Origin: Ensifer adhaerens
GTDB lineage: Bacteria > Pseudomonadota > Alphaproteobacteria > Rhizobiales > Rhizobiaceae
Direction: 5' to 3'
Length of the DNA: 64,000 nt
Assembly (NCBI RefSeq): GCF_020035535.1
Contig: NZ_CP083349.1
Span: 1 to 64,000 of the forward strand
Shown here in pieces: positions 37,821 to 47,706 of the stretch (position 1 is the stretch's first letter; each line of letters opens with the position of its first letter). Position numbers and translations under genes: made by a program. Below the pieces are notes generated by a model that worked only from the letters and a program-made list of their open reading frames with translations, did not search any database and was not told where the DNA came from.

Positions 37821-39421
37821 GTCTGGTCAAGAAATTTGCAACCGTCGGCGGCGCGACCCTTGGAAGCCGCCTGTTCGGCTTCATCCGCGAAACCTTCATG
37901 GCGGCAGCGCTTGGCACCGGGCCGGTCGCCGACGCCTTCAACACGGCCTTCCGCCTGCCGAACACCTTCCGCCGGCTGTTTGCCGAAGGGGCTTTCAACT
38001 CCGCCTTCGTGCCGCTCTTTGCCAAGGAGATCGAGGCGAACGGCATGGAGGGCGCGCGACGCTTTTCCGAGGAAGTCTTCGGTGTCCTCTTCACCGTTCT
38101 GCTCTTTCTGACGATCGCAATGGAACTGACGATGCCCTTCATCGTCAGCAAACTGATCGCTCCCGGCTTCGCCGATGATCCGGAAAAGCTCGGCAATACC
38201 ATCATGTTTGCCGGCATCATGTTCCCCTATCTCGCCTGCATGTCGCTGGCGGCGATGATGGGCGGCATGCTGAACTCGCTGCATCGCTTCTTCGCAGCAG
38301 CGATTGCGCCCGTCTTTCTCAATGTCATCCTGATCGGGGTGCTGGCCTATGCCTGGTATGCGGGTCAGGATCCGGTGGCCGTCGGCTACGCGCTTTCCTG
38401 GGGCGTCATGGCGGCCGGTCTGGTGCAGCTGGCGATCGTCTGGATCGCCGTGCGCGACGCCGGCATCAAGATCGGCCTTCGCCGGCCGAAGATGACCGCC
38501 AGCGTCAAGCGCCTGCTGGTGCTGGCCCTGCCGGCGGCAATTACCGGCGGCATCACCCAGATCAACCTCCTGATCAACACCAACATCGCCTCGAGCAGCG
38601 AAGGCGCGGTCTCGTCGCTGGTCTATGCGGATCGCATCTACCAGTTGCCGCTGGGTGTGGTCGGCATCGCCGTGGCGACCGTACTGCTGCCGGAACTCGC
38701 TCGTGCCCTTCGCTCCGGCAATCTCAACGAGGCGTCGAACCTGCAGAACCGCTCCGTCGAGTTCACGCTGTTCCTGACGTTGCCGGCCGCGGCCGCGCTG
38801 CTGGTCATGTCCGAGCCGATCGTCCGGCTGCTCTTCGAGCGCGGCAAGTTTGCGCCGGAATCGACCATCATCGTCGGCCATATCCTGGCGATCTACGGTC
38901 TCGGCCTGCCGGCGTTCGTGCTGATCAAGGCCTTCATTCCCGGCTTCTTCGCGCGAGAGGATACGCGCACGCCGATGATCTTCGCTGCTATCTCCGTCGT
39001 CGTGAACGTGTCGCTGGCGCTCACCCTGTTTCCGCGGCTCGGTGCCAGCGGCATAGCCACCGCCGAGATCGTCGCCGGCTGGGTCAATGCGGTCCTGCTG
39101 TTTGCAACGCTCGTCTGGCGCGGTCATTGGGGCAGGGATATCCCGTTGTTGACCCGCATTCCGCGCCTCGTCATCGCGGCCGCCGGCATGGCCGCCGCGC
39201 TCTATTTCGCGATCGACTGGTTCGCCTTCGAACTCTCCTCCGCCGCGCCGCTCGTGACGCGGGCAGCAACCCTCTTCGGTCTGGTCTCGGCAGCGATGGT
39301 GGTCTACTTCGCGCTCGCCTTCGGCCTTGGCGGTGCCAGCCTCGGCATGATCCGCCGCAGCGTCAAGCGCCAGGCGACAGCACCGGCGGAGGCCGTTGCG
39401 GCATCGGAGGCGAGCGACTGA
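37817..39421 (+). CDS. murJ: Lipid II flippase MurJ (MviN)
   Basis: MurJ flips lipid II across the inner membrane for peptidoglycan synthesis. The 534-residue MATE-like protein has about 14 transmembrane helices and the family N terminus [21 protein letters not shown], with [22 protein letters not shown] carrying the essential Arg residues of the central cavity. Its ATG overlaps the glnD stop, and glnD-murJ-trpS order is kept in Rhizobiaceae. Confidence 0.96.
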   Translation: MSLVKKFATVGGATLGSRLFGFIRETFMAAALGTGPVADAFNTAFRLPNTFRRLFAEGAFNSAFVPLFAKEIEANGMEGARRFSEEVFGVLFTVLLFLTIAMELTMPFIVSKLIAPGFADDPEKLGNTIMFAGIMFPYLACMSLAAMMGGMLNSLHRFFAAAIAPVFLNVILIGVLAYAWYAGQDPVAVGYALSWGVMAAGLVQLAIVWIAVRDAGIKIGLRRPKMTASVKRLLVLALPAAITGGITQINLLINTNIASSSEGAVSSLVYADRIYQLPLGVVGIAVATVLLPELARALRSGNLNEASNLQNRSVEFTLFLTLPAAAALLVMSEPIVRLLFERGKFAPESTIIVGHILAIYGLGLPAFVLIKAFIPGFFAREDTRTPMIFAAISVVVNVSLALTLFPRLGASGIATAEIVAGWVNAVLLFATLVWRGHWGRDIPLLTRIPRLVIAAAGMAAALYFAIDWFAFELSSAAPLVTRAATLFGLVSAAMVVYFALAFGLGGASLGMIRRSVKRQATAPAEAVAASEASD

Positions 39422-39813
39422 TGCGCCAGACGATCGCGCGCGTCGCATTGGTCGTTCCGGACTACGATGCCGGCATCGCCTTCTATTGCGGCAAGCTCGG
39501 CTTCGACCTCGTGGAAGATACCAGGCTCGACGACAGCAAGCGTTGGGTCGTCGTTCGTCCGAAGGGGGCGGTCGAGACTTCGCTGCTGCTCGCCAAGGCC
39601 GACGGCGAACGCCAGCAGGCGGCGATCGGCAACCAGACCGGTGGTCGCGTCGGCTTCTTCCTCTTCACCGACGATTTCGCCCGCGACCATGCAGCGATGC
39701 TGGCCGCCGGCGTCGTCTTTCTGGAGGCGCCGCGGCACGAACCCTATGGCGTCGTCGCCGTCTTCAGCGACCCGTTCGGCAACCATTGGGATCTGCTGCA
39801 ACCGGCGGCGTGA
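39421..39813 (+). CDS. VOC-family (glyoxalase-like) protein
   Basis: A 130-residue VOC protein beginning [20 protein letters not shown] with the paired module [16 protein letters not shown] and ending in [16 protein letters not shown], the family's second metal-side strand. Substrate unknown. Its ATG shares one base with the murJ stop (TGATG), so the two genes are translationally coupled. It is followed by a 6-bp GGGGCT/AGCCCC hairpin at 39815-39832. Confidence 0.82.
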   Translation: MRQTIARVALVVPDYDAGIAFYCGKLGFDLVEDTRLDDSKRWVVVRPKGAVETSLLLAKADGERQQAAIGNQTGGRVGFFLFTDDFARDHAAMLAAGVVFLEAPRHEPYGVVAVFSDPFGNHWDLLQPAA

Positions 39814-39925
39814 TGGGGCTTCTCCGAGCCCCTTGATTGCCTCTCATCCTGCGTGCATAAGCCATGCCGTTAGCAACATGGGCGACAAGAGCCCTGGGGC
39901 CCTCCACCAGCCTATTGAGGACGAC

Positions 39926-40990
39926 ATGAACGAATTCAAGCCGCTCGTATTCTCCGGCGTTCAGCCGACGGGCAATCTCCATCTCGGTAACTATCTCGGC
40001 GCGATCCGCAAGTTCGTGGCGCTGCAGGAAAACAACGATTGCATCTACTGCGTCGTCGACCTGCATTCGATCACGGCGCAGCTCGTGCATGAGGACCTGA
40101 AGGGGCAGATCCGCTCGATCGCCGCTGCCTTCATCGCTTCGGGCATCGATCCGAAGAAGCATATCGTTTTCAATCAGTCCGCGGTGCCGCAGCACGCCGA
40201 ACTTGCCTGGATCTTCAACTGCGTCGCCCGCATCGGCTGGATGAACCGCATGACGCAGTTCAAGGACAAGGCCGGCAAGGACCGCGAGAACGCCTCGCTT
40301 GGACTGCTTGCCTATCCGAGCCTGATGGCGGCTGACATTCTCGTCTATCGTGCGACCCACGTTCCGGTCGGCGACGACCAGAAGCAGCACCTGGAACTGA
40401 CGCGCGATATCGCCCAGAAGTTCAACATCGACTTCATGGAGCATATCCGCAGCGCCGGCTACGGTGTCGACATGGTCGTCGGCGAAGAGCCGATCCATGC
40501 CTACTTCCCGCCGGTCGAACCGCTGATCGGCGGCGCGACTCCGCGTGTCATGTCGCTGCGCGACGGCACCAAGAAGATGTCGAAATCCGACCCGTCCGAC
40601 CTTTCGCGCGTCAACCTGATGGACGACGCCGAAACGATCTCGAAGAAGATTCGCAAGGCCAAGACCGATCCGGACGCGCTTCCGAGCGAAGTGGATGGTT
40701 TGAAGGGGCGCCCGGAAGCGGAAAACCTCGTGGGCATCTACGCGGCGCTGTCGGACAAGACCAAGGAGCAGGTGTTGGCCGAATTCGGCGGGCAGCAGTT
40801 CTCGGTGTTCAAGCCGGCGCTCGTCGATCTGGCTGTCGAGGTCCTGTCGCCGATCACCACCGAAATGCGCCGCCTGATGGGCGACACCGCGCACATCGAC
40901 GCGATCCTCAGGGATGGCGGCGAGCGCGCGCGTGCACGGGCCGAAAAGACGATGCGCGAAGTTCGCGATATCATCGGCTTTCTGCAGTAA
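39926..40990 (+). CDS. trpS: Tryptophanyl-tRNA synthetase
   Basis: Class I synthetase charging tRNA-Trp. The 354-residue product has the HIGH-type motif GNLHLGNY near residue 17 and the KMSKS motif in [12 protein letters not shown] near 216. The ATG at 39926 ([16 protein letters not shown]) is set by the family N terminus, with TTGAGG upstream; the open frame from 39467 runs through the VOC gene. Monomer length is normal for the bacterial family. Confidence 0.97.
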   Translation: MNEFKPLVFSGVQPTGNLHLGNYLGAIRKFVALQENNDCIYCVVDLHSITAQLVHEDLKGQIRSIAAAFIASGIDPKKHIVFNQSAVPQHAELAWIFNCVARIGWMNRMTQFKDKAGKDRENASLGLLAYPSLMAADILVYRATHVPVGDDQKQHLELTRDIAQKFNIDFMEHIRSAGYGVDMVVGEEPIHAYFPPVEPLIGGATPRVMSLRDGTKKMSKSDPSDLSRVNLMDDAETISKKIRKAKTDPDALPSEVDGLKGRPEAENLVGIYAALSDKTKEQVLAEFGGQQFSVFKPALVDLAVEVLSPITTEMRRLMGDTAHIDAILRDGGERARARAEKTMREVRDIIGFLQ

Positions 40991-41130
40991 ACCGGAGAAA
41001 TAGGGTCTCCGCGCCCCAGTTCACGGCGAGCGGGGCGCGGGCGCAAAGCCGCCCTCGCTTTCGTGGTCGCGCTCCAAAAAGGCGAAAATGAGAGCTTGCG
41101 GCGGCTCGCCCGGGATGTAATGTTCACCCT

Positions 41131-41622
41131 ATGGTCTCGACCCGACTCTCTCGACTTGAAGGTCACCGCCGCAAATTCATGGCGGTGATTGACGATACCC
41201 CGGAATGCGGGCGCGCCGTGCACTATGCGGGCATGCGCGCCAAGAATTCGAATGGCGGTCTCGTCCTGCTCTATGTGATCGCCGATGGCGACTTCCAGCA
41301 ATGGCTGGGGGTCGAGGAAATCATGCGTGCGGAAGCGCGCGAGGAAGCCGAGGCGACTCTCGCCAAGGTGGCTCAGGCCGTCCGCGAGCGGATCGGCATC
41401 GAACCTGAGATCGTTATCCGCGAGGGGACCGCTACCGAGCAGATCCATGCGGCGATCGAGGAGGATCGCGACATTGCCATTCTGGTGCTGGCCGCCGGAT
41501 CGGCAAAAGAGGGCCCAGGCCCCCTGGTGTCGTCGATCGCCGGCAAGGCCGCAGCCTTCCCGATCCCCGTCACGGTCATCCCCGATGCCTTGACGGATGA
41601 GGAGATCGACGCGCTCAGCTGA
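41131..41622 (+). CDS. Universal stress protein (UspA family)
   Basis: A 163-residue single-domain Usp with the opening strand FMAVIDDTPECGRAVHYAGM, central GLVLLYVIADG, and the C-terminal nucleotide-loop region VLAAGSAKEGPGPLVSSIAGKAA, which resembles but does not exactly match the G-x2-G-x9-G(S/T) ATP motif. Role in stress survival is inferred from family. The 140-bp gap before it is GC-rich with no clear promoter. Confidence 0.85.
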   Translation: MVSTRLSRLEGHRRKFMAVIDDTPECGRAVHYAGMRAKNSNGGLVLLYVIADGDFQQWLGVEEIMRAEAREEAEATLAKVAQAVRERIGIEPEIVIREGTATEQIHAAIEEDRDIAILVLAAGSAKEGPGPLVSSIAGKAAAFPIPVTVIPDALTDEEIDALS

Positions 41623-41710
41623 TCGGTATCGGTTTTCACGGGCATGCGGGATGCGGCGGAAAACCGCGCACACTTTTGCTCATCCCGCTTCATGCGCTCT
41701 TGCGACCATG
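41623..41710 (-). repeat. Rhizobial palindromic repeat, inverted copy
   Basis: Read on the minus strand it runs AGAGCGCATG, GCGGGATGAGC, AAAAGTGTGCGCGGTTTTCC, GCCGCATCCCGCATG, the same family as at 43690-43735 and 34731-34772. It fills most of the uspA-nfu gap. Confidence 0.6.
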
Positions 41711-41786
41711 GAGCCATCCTCCTATATTCTTTTGAACTATTCTAAAGAGCTGGGCGAATGTCGCTCCCGGCGAAACGGAGACAGAC

Positions 41787-42353
41787 ATGTTCATTCAGAC
41801 CGAAGCCACGCCGAACCCGGCGACGCTGAAGTTTTTGCCGGGCAAGGTTGTTATGGAAAACGGCACTGCCGAGTTCCGTGACGAGGAAGAAGCGCGCGCC
41901 GGCTCGCCGCTGGCGGCACGGCTGTTTTCGATCCCGGGCGTCACCGGCGTCTATTTCGGCTATGATTTCATCACCGTCAGCAAGGAAGGCCAGGAATGGC
42001 AGCACCTGAAGCCGGCGATCCTTGGTTCGATCATGGAACATTTCATGTCGGGCCAGCAGATCATGGCCGGCAGCGGTCGCGCCGAGCAGTCGGACCAGGA
42101 AGACGAGTTTTTCGACGAGGGCGACGAGACGATCGTTGCCACGATCAAGGAGCTCCTGGAGACCCGCGTGCGCCCGGCCGTTGCTCAGGACGGTGGCGAC
42201 ATCACCTTCCGTGGCTTCAAGGACGGTACCGTTTTCCTCAACATGAAGGGCGCCTGCTCCGGTTGCCCGTCGTCCACCGCGACGCTGAAGCATGGCGTGC
42301 AGAACCTGCTGCGCCATTTCGTTCCCGAGGTGGAAGCCGTCGAGGCCGTCTGA
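41787..42353 (+). CDS. NifU-family iron-sulfur scaffold (Nfu)
   Basis: Nfu proteins deliver 4Fe-4S clusters to target enzymes. The 188-residue protein joins an N-terminal Nfu-N domain (about 1-90, MFIQTEATPNPATLKFLPGK) to a C-terminal NifU domain with the cluster-binding CxxC in KGACSGCPSS (Cys157, Cys160). The ATG follows GGAGA. It lies just before tsaB-rimI and near miaB, an Fe-S enzyme that could be a client. Confidence 0.93.
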   Translation: MFIQTEATPNPATLKFLPGKVVMENGTAEFRDEEEARAGSPLAARLFSIPGVTGVYFGYDFITVSKEGQEWQHLKPAILGSIMEHFMSGQQIMAGSGRAEQSDQEDEFFDEGDETIVATIKELLETRVRPAVAQDGGDITFRGFKDGTVFLNMKGACSGCPSSTATLKHGVQNLLRHFVPEVEAVEAV

Positions 42354-42356
42354 CAC

Positions 42357-42376
42357 CGGACGCCGTCCGGCGTCCG
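42357..42376 (+). terminator. Hairpin directly after nfu
   Basis: CGGACGCC and GGCGTCCG pair around a 4-base loop three bases after the stop. No T-run. Confidence 0.4.
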
Positions 42377-42449
42377 AGCTAGGTGATATGAGGGAAAGGA
42401 TGCGCGGGTTTCCGTCCGCGTCCCGACCCAGCCGAGTAGTATCGATTTT

Positions 42450-42476
42450 GCCGCAAAGCCCCGCCGGCTTTGCGGC
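42450..42476 (+). other. Strong 11-bp hairpin before tsaB
   Basis: GCCGCAAAGCC and its perfect complement GGCTTTGCGGC enclose CCGCC, 30 bases before the tsaB ATG. TTG follows, so it could be a weak terminator or a leader structure. Confidence 0.5.
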
Positions 42477-42505
42477 TTGTGGCGTCTGAAAGATCCAGCG
42501 TTGAA

Positions 42506-43165
42506 ATGATTGTACTTGCGATCGACACGTCCGGCTCGGGCTGCTCCGCTGCCGTCTACGACAGCGAAACCGCCGTTGTGCTCGGGCGCTCTGGCGCCGA
42601 TCTCGGCAAAGGTCATGCCGAGCGGCTGATGGAATTCGTCGACGAGGCGCTGGCCGTGGCCAGCCGATCGCTTGCCGACATCGACCGCATCGCGGTCACC
42701 GTCGGCCCTGGCTCGTTCACCGGCATTCGCGTCGGCGTGGCCACTGCCCGTGGTCTGGCGCTGGCGCTCGGCAAATCTGCCGTCGGCGTCTCGACGCTCG
42801 CGGTCCTGGCTGAAGGCATCCGCGCAGCAGCGCCCGGCAGGGAAGTTCTCGTCGCCATCGATGCCAAGCGGGACGAAGTCTATGTCCAGGCTTTCGACGC
42901 GACCGGTGCCGCCGCCAGTGAGCCAGAAGCGCTCTCCGTCGAAGGTGCGCGCGAGCGTTTCTCGAGTTTCGATGGCGTCATCGGCGGCTCCGGCGCCCAT
43001 CTCGTTGGCCCGGATGCCGATGCCAAGGCCCCCGAATTCATCGATATTGCCTTCGTCGCCACGCTCGGCGCCGCAGCCGATCCAGCCTCGGCCAAGCCGC
43101 GACCGCTATATCTCAGAGGCCCCGACGCCAAGCCGCAGGCGGGCTTTGCGATTGCCCGAGCGTAG
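42506..43165 (+). CDS. tsaB: tRNA threonylcarbamoyladenosine synthesis factor TsaB
   Basis: TsaB scaffolds the TsaBDE complex that makes t6A37 in tRNA. The 219-residue protein is an ASKHA-fold pseudo-peptidase with LAIDTSGSGCSAAVYD at the N terminus and VTVGPGSFTGIRVGVATARG near residue 70. ATG 42506 opens the first strand. rimI begins 6 bases after the stop, the usual tsaB-rimI pair. tsaD and tsaE are not in this window. Confidence 0.93.
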   Translation: MIVLAIDTSGSGCSAAVYDSETAVVLGRSGADLGKGHAERLMEFVDEALAVASRSLADIDRIAVTVGPGSFTGIRVGVATARGLALALGKSAVGVSTLAVLAEGIRAAAPGREVLVAIDAKRDEVYVQAFDATGAAASEPEALSVEGARERFSSFDGVIGGSGAHLVGPDADAKAPEFIDIAFVATLGAAADPASAKPRPLYLRGPDAKPQAGFAIARA

Positions 43166-43171
43166 ACCGAG

Positions 43172-43669
43172 ATGAGCTTTACCGACTACTTCACCCGCCG
43201 CACCGAATTCGACATCTTCCCGCTGGAGGAGGCCGATCTGCTGGCTGCGGCAGCATTGCATCGCCAACGGTTCGCTTCCCCCTGGAGCGATGGCGAAATT
43301 CACGCGCTGCTCGTGCAGGAAACGGTGTTCGGCTTTGTCGCCCGGCAGACCAATGGCAGCTTCCGCCCGGCCTTCGGCGGTTTCGTGCTGTCGCGCGCCG
43401 TCGCCGGCGAGGCCGAAATCCTGACGATCGGCGTCGAGCCGCGCTATGCACGCTCCGGCCTCGGCTGGCGGCTGATGCAGGCGGCGATGCGCGAGGCGCT
43501 GGTCAAGGGCTCCGAGGCGTTGTTCCTCGAAGTGGACGAGACCAATCAGGCGGCGATCGGGCTTTACCGTAAGCTCGGCTTCAACAAGGTCGGCGAACGC
43601 CGTGCCTATTACCAGGACAAGGCCGGCCAGCGGACCGCCGCGCTTGTCATGCGCCTCGATCTTCGCTAG
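43172..43669 (+). CDS. rimI: Ribosomal protein S18 alanine N-acetyltransferase RimI
   Basis: A 165-residue GNAT enzyme with the acetyl-CoA loop in EPRYARSGLGWRLMQAAMRE (R-x-x-G-x-G/A type) and EVDETNQAAIGLYRKLGF, typical of RimI. It acetylates the N-terminal Ala of S18 in E. coli; other targets are possible. It is paired with tsaB, and followed by a palindromic repeat before olsA. Confidence 0.88.
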   Translation: MSFTDYFTRRTEFDIFPLEEADLLAAAALHRQRFASPWSDGEIHALLVQETVFGFVARQTNGSFRPAFGGFVLSRAVAGEAEILTIGVEPRYARSGLGWRLMQAAMREALVKGSEALFLEVDETNQAAIGLYRKLGFNKVGERRAYYQDKAGQRTAALVMRLDLR

Positions 43670-43677
43670 TCCCGAGC

Positions 43678-43740
43678 GCATAAGAGCGCGATGAGGATAA
43701 GTGTATGCGGTATTCCGCCCGCATCCTGCTCTAACTTTTT
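43678..43740 (+). repeat. Rhizobial palindromic repeat between rimI and olsA
   Basis: AGAGCGCGATGAGGATAAGT, GTATGCGGTATTCCGCCC and GCATCCTGCTCTAACTTTTT. AGAGC...GATGAGG and CATCCTGCTCT form the outer arms. The motif is the plus-strand counterpart of that at 41623-41710. Confidence 0.65.
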
Positions 43741-43822
43741 CGGTGTCGATCACGTCATGATTTTGGGTGGATTCGGCCCAAGACCATCGTGATCCAAGGT
43801 CGCGCAGGAACTCTTTTCCCGG

Positions 43823-44614
43823 ATGATCAATTGGCTACGGATTGCGATCTTCGCAGCGCTTCTGGCGCTGGTTTCGCTCGTCCTGATGCCGATCCAGATC
43901 GTCTGCCTCTGGCTGAACCTGAAACTGCGCCGCCGTTTGCCGCGATACTGGCACCGGCTCGCCTGCTACCTGCTCGGCATCAAGGTGCGGGTTCACGGCG
44001 AGGCGGAGCGCCGTCGGCCGCTGCTCATCTGCGCCAACCATGCCTCCTGGAAGGACATTCTGGTGCTGTCTTCGGTCGCCGATGTCGTCTTCGTCGCCAA
44101 GTCCGAGGTGAAGAGCTGGCCGGTCTTTGGCGTCCTTGCCCGGCTGCAGGCGTCGATCTTCGTCGAGCGCGAGCAGAAGCGCTCGACCGGCAAGCAGGTG
44201 AGCGAAATCGGCGAGCGCATGGCGGCGGGCGAGATCGTCGTACTCTTTCCGGAGGGAACGACGTCCGACGGCAACCGTCTGCTGGAGATCAAGACGTCGC
44301 TCTTCGGTGCTGCGGCTTCCGCCGTGCCCCATTCGCCGACCGGGCTCGTGCACGTGCAGCCGGTCGCCATCTCCTATACTGGCATCCACGGCATGCCGAT
44401 GGGCCGCTTCAACCGGCCGATCGCCGCCTGGCCGGGCGATACCGAACTGGTCCCGCATCTGCTCGGGATCCTGCGGGAAGGTGCGATCGAAGTCGACGTC
44501 GATTTCGGTGAGGCCATCGACTACGACCGGCACACCAATCGCAAGGAAGTAAGCCGGAAGGTTGAGCAGCGCATCCGCAGCATGTTGTCGGATCGTTTGC
44601 GCGGAAGGGCCTGA
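43823..44614 (+). CDS. olsA: Lyso-ornithine lipid / 1-acylglycerol-3-phosphate acyltransferase (OlsA/PlsC family)
   Basis: A membrane acyltransferase of the PlsC family with an N-terminal transmembrane segment (about 5-27), catalytic NHxxxxD in [10 protein letters not shown] near residue 72 and the substrate motif FPEGTTSDG near 140. In S. meliloti, the equivalent gene between rimI and miaB encodes OlsA, which adds the second acyl chain to lyso-ornithine lipid. The context matches, so OlsA is favoured over a general PlsC; a dual role is possible. OlsB is 15 kb away. Confidence 0.78.
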   Translation: MINWLRIAIFAALLALVSLVLMPIQIVCLWLNLKLRRRLPRYWHRLACYLLGIKVRVHGEAERRRPLLICANHASWKDILVLSSVADVVFVAKSEVKSWPVFGVLARLQASIFVEREQKRSTGKQVSEIGERMAAGEIVVLFPEGTTSDGNRLLEIKTSLFGAAASAVPHSPTGLVHVQPVAISYTGIHGMPMGRFNRPIAAWPGDTELVPHLLGILREGAIEVDVDFGEAIDYDRHTNRKEVSRKVEQRIRSMLSDRLRGRA

Positions 44615-44685
44615 AACCCTTTCGGCAACGGCGGCCATGCCGAAAATACTTCAACTTCAGACCGCTTTGCACTAAAGAACCCGGC

Positions 44686-46086
44686 ATGACCCAGGAAACA
44701 GCCCTTCTGTCGACAGCGCCCGTGATGGGCGACGAGCGCGCACCGGCCCGCAAGGTCTTCGTCAAGACCTACGGCTGCCAGATGAACGTCTATGATTCCG
44801 ACCGCATGTCGGACGCCTTGTCGCGTGATGGCTATGTCTCGACCGATGTGCTCGAGGATGCCGACTTCGTGCTCCTCAACACCTGTCACATTCGCGAGAA
44901 GGCGGCGGAGAAGGTCTATTCCGAGCTCGGCCGCCTGCGCGACCTGAAGAAGGCGAAGGCCAAGGAAGGCCGCGAGATGGTGATCGGCGTCGCCGGCTGC
45001 GTGGCGCAGGCCGAAGGCGACGAGATCCTCCGGCGCGCGCCGGCCGTCGATCTGGTGATCGGCCCGACCACCTATCATCGCCTGCCGGAAGCACTGAAAC
45101 GCGCCCGCAACGGCGAGCGCGTCGTCCAGACGGACTATGCCGTCGAGGACAAGTTCGAGCACCTGCCGGCGCCCGATAAGGCAAAGACCCGCGCCCGCGG
45201 CGTCACAGCCTTCCTCACGGTGCAGGAAGGCTGCGACAAGTTCTGTACCTTCTGCGTCGTGCCCTATACGCGTGGGTCCGAAGTCTCCCGCCCGGTGGCG
45301 CAGATCGTCTCGGAAGCGGAAAAGCTGGTCGATGGCGGCGTCCGTGAAATCACTTTGCTCGGCCAGAACGTCAACGCCTGGCACGGCGTCGGCCCCGATG
45401 GCGGCGAGTGGGGTCTTGGCGACCTGCTCACGCGTCTCGGCGAGATCGAGGGGCTTGCCCGGCTGCGCTACACCACCAGCCACCCGCGCGACATGGACGA
45501 CAGCCTGATCGAGGCGCATCGCTCGATGGAAAAGCTGATGCCTTACCTGCACCTGCCGGTGCAGTCCGGCTCAGACCGCATCCTGAAGGCGATGAACCGG
45601 AGGCACACGGCGGCCGAATATCTGGCGTTGATCGAGCGCATCCGTGCGGTCCAGCCGGACCTCGCGCTATCGGGTGATTTCATCGTCGGCTTCCCCGGCG
45701 AGACTGACGAGGACTTTGAAAACACCATGCGGCTCGTCGAAGCCGTGGGTTATGCACAGGCATTTTCGTTCAAATATTCGACGCGTCCCGGCACGCCCGG
45801 CGCCGAGCTCGGCGACCAGGTTCCCGAAGACGTGAAAGCCAAACGCTTGGAAAAATTGCAGGCTTTGCTGTTTTCGCAGCAGCGCGCCTTTGCCGAATCC
45901 TGCGTCGGTCGCGAAATCGACCTGCTTTTGGAGAAGCAAGGGCGCATGCCGGGCCAGCTCGTCGGGCGTTCTCCCTGGCTGCAGCCCGTGAATGTTGATG
46001 CAAAAGCATCGCAAATCGGTGACATTATAAAGGTGCGAATCATCAAGGCCGGGCCGAACAGCCTGTTTGCAGAGATGATCGGGTAA
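44686..46086 (+). CDS. miaB: tRNA-2-methylthio-N6-dimethylallyladenosine synthase MiaB
   Basis: A radical SAM methylthiotransferase that modifies A37. The 466-residue product has the N-terminal MTTase domain with a cysteine in TYGCQMN, a second in [11 protein letters not shown] and a third in GVAGCVAQ for the auxiliary cluster; radical SAM CxxxCxxC in [17 protein letters not shown]; and a C-terminal TRAM domain. These are diagnostic of MiaB, not RimO. phoH follows after 27 bases. Confidence 0.96.
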   Translation: MTQETALLSTAPVMGDERAPARKVFVKTYGCQMNVYDSDRMSDALSRDGYVSTDVLEDADFVLLNTCHIREKAAEKVYSELGRLRDLKKAKAKEGREMVIGVAGCVAQAEGDEILRRAPAVDLVIGPTTYHRLPEALKRARNGERVVQTDYAVEDKFEHLPAPDKAKTRARGVTAFLTVQEGCDKFCTFCVVPYTRGSEVSRPVAQIVSEAEKLVDGGVREITLLGQNVNAWHGVGPDGGEWGLGDLLTRLGEIEGLARLRYTTSHPRDMDDSLIEAHRSMEKLMPYLHLPVQSGSDRILKAMNRRHTAAEYLALIERIRAVQPDLALSGDFIVGFPGETDEDFENTMRLVEAVGYAQAFSFKYSTRPGTPGAELGDQVPEDVKAKRLEKLQALLFSQQRAFAESCVGREIDLLLEKQGRMPGQLVGRSPWLQPVNVDAKASQIGDIIKVRIIKAGPNSLFAEMIG

Positions 46087-46113
46087 GGACCGACAACAAG
46101 GAGCCTGAACCGC

Positions 46114-47169
46114 TTGAACGGACACGAATTGATCTCTTCATCATCGCGCCAGTCGAAAACCTCTGCGACAGACGCCAATCACTTCGTGCTGACATTCGAG
46201 AACAATCGGTTCGCCAGCGAACTCTTCGGCCAGTTCGACCAGAACTTGAAGCTACTTGAAGAGCGCCTGCGCATCGACGCCCGGCCGCGGGGCAATTCCG
46301 TCGCCATATCCGGTGACATCGTTGCCACCAATCAGGCGCGCCGCGCTCTCGATTATCTCTACGGACGATTGCAGAGCGGCGCGTCGATCGATACCTCTGA
46401 TGTCGAGGGCGCGATCCGTATGGCGGTTGCCGCCGACGATCAGCTACAATTGCCGACCATGGAGCGCAAAGCCAAATTGACGATGGCGCAGATTTCGACG
46501 CGCAAGAAGACCATCGCGGCGCGCACGCCGACGCAGGATGCCTATATCCGTGCGCTCGAACGTTCCGAGCTCGTCTTCGGCGTAGGCCCCGCCGGTACCG
46601 GCAAGACCTATCTTGCCGTCGCCCATGCTGCACAGCTTCTGGAGCGCGGCGCCGTCGATCGCATCGTGCTTTCGCGCCCTGCCGTGGAAGCGGGCGAGCG
46701 ACTGGGCTTCCTGCCCGGCGACATGAAGGAGAAGGTCGATCCCTATCTCCGCCCGCTCTACGATGCGCTCTATGACATGATGCCGGGCGACAAGGTTGAA
46801 CGCGCGATCACCGCCGGCGTCATCGAAATTGCGCCGCTCGCCTTCATGCGAGGCCGCACGCTCGCCAATGCCGCCGTCATACTTGACGAGGCGCAGAACA
46901 CCACATCGATGCAGATGAAGATGTTCCTGACCCGCCTTGGCGAAAACGGTCGCATGATCGTAACTGGCGATCCGAGCCAGGTCGACCTGCCGCGCGGCGT
47001 CAAGTCGGGTCTGGTCGAGGCTCTGCAGATCCTCAGAGGTGTCGAGGGCGTTTCCGTGGTTCGCTTCAAGGACGTCGACGTCGTTCGCCATCCGATGGTG
47101 GCGCGTATCGTCAGGGCCTACGAGGCCCAGACGGCCGTGCACGATGAAAGCGAGCAGGGCGACCGCTGA
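46114..47169 (+). CDS. phoH: PhoH-family ATPase
   Basis: A 351-residue protein with a basic N-terminal region (about 1-130) and a PhoH ATPase domain: Walker A GPAGTGKTYLA (near 157), VLSRPAVEAGERLGFLPGD and Walker B VILDEAQNT (near 253). It is thought to act in RNA metabolism with YbeY. The start is TTG at 46114, with AAGGAG 11 bases upstream. The miaB-phoH-ybeY-corC-lnt order is highly conserved. Confidence 0.92.
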   Translation: MNGHELISSSSRQSKTSATDANHFVLTFENNRFASELFGQFDQNLKLLEERLRIDARPRGNSVAISGDIVATNQARRALDYLYGRLQSGASIDTSDVEGAIRMAVAADDQLQLPTMERKAKLTMAQISTRKKTIAARTPTQDAYIRALERSELVFGVGPAGTGKTYLAVAHAAQLLERGAVDRIVLSRPAVEAGERLGFLPGDMKEKVDPYLRPLYDALYDMMPGDKVERAITAGVIEIAPLAFMRGRTLANAAVILDEAQNTTSMQMKMFLTRLGENGRMIVTGDPSQVDLPRGVKSGLVEALQILRGVEGVSVVRFKDVDVVRHPMVARIVRAYEAQTAVHDESEQGDR

Positions 47170-47187
47170 TCGGCGGTCGTCGCGATC

Positions 47188-47694
47188 ATGACCGCATTGG
47201 ATATCCAGATCAGCGTCGAAGAGGGCGATTGGCCAGACGAAGAGACGCTTTTCGCCTTTTCCTCGCCGGTGCTGGAAGCCGCCGCAGCCTTCCTCGTGGC
47301 GGAAGAGGGCCAGCCGTTCCCGAAGATGCAGCCCGAACTGTCGCTGGTCTTCACCGACGACGCTTCCATTCGGACGATCAACGCCGAATGGCGCAATCAG
47401 GACAAGCCGACCAATGTGCTGTCCTTTCCCGCCTTCCCGGTGACGCCGGGCGCGATGCCGGGGCCGATGCTGGGCGATATCATCGTCGCCCGCGAGACGC
47501 TCGAGCGCGAGGCCGTGGAACTCGAGAAGTCTTTCGATGCGCACCTGACGCATCTTCTCGTGCATGGATTCCTGCATCTTTTCGGTTATGATCATATGGC
47601 AGATGACGAAGCCGAAATAATGGAAAGCCTGGAGACTCGCATTTTGGCGCGTCTTGGCTTATCTGACCCCTACGGGGATCGTACCCCGGATTAA
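47188..47694 (+). CDS. ybeY: Endoribonuclease YbeY
   Basis: A zinc-dependent RNase for 16S rRNA 3'-end maturation and ribosome quality control. The 168-residue protein has the zinc motif HxxxHxxxxxH in [15 protein letters not shown] near residue 125-139 and the conserved Arg in [19 protein letters not shown]. The ATG at 47188 lies 18 bases after the phoH stop. S. meliloti YbeY is also linked to small-RNA regulation. Confidence 0.95.
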   Translation: MTALDIQISVEEGDWPDEETLFAFSSPVLEAAAAFLVAEEGQPFPKMQPELSLVFTDDASIRTINAEWRNQDKPTNVLSFPAFPVTPGAMPGPMLGDIIVARETLEREAVELEKSFDAHLTHLLVHGFLHLFGYDHMADDEAEIMESLETRILARLGLSDPYGDRTPD

Positions 47695-47706
47695 CAGTTT
47701 GGACCG

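Noticed and set aside
39467..39925. N-terminal extension of TrpS reaching back through the VOC gene
   Set aside because: The family start is at 39926 and the upstream frame is Ser/Arg-rich shadow sequence of the VOC gene.
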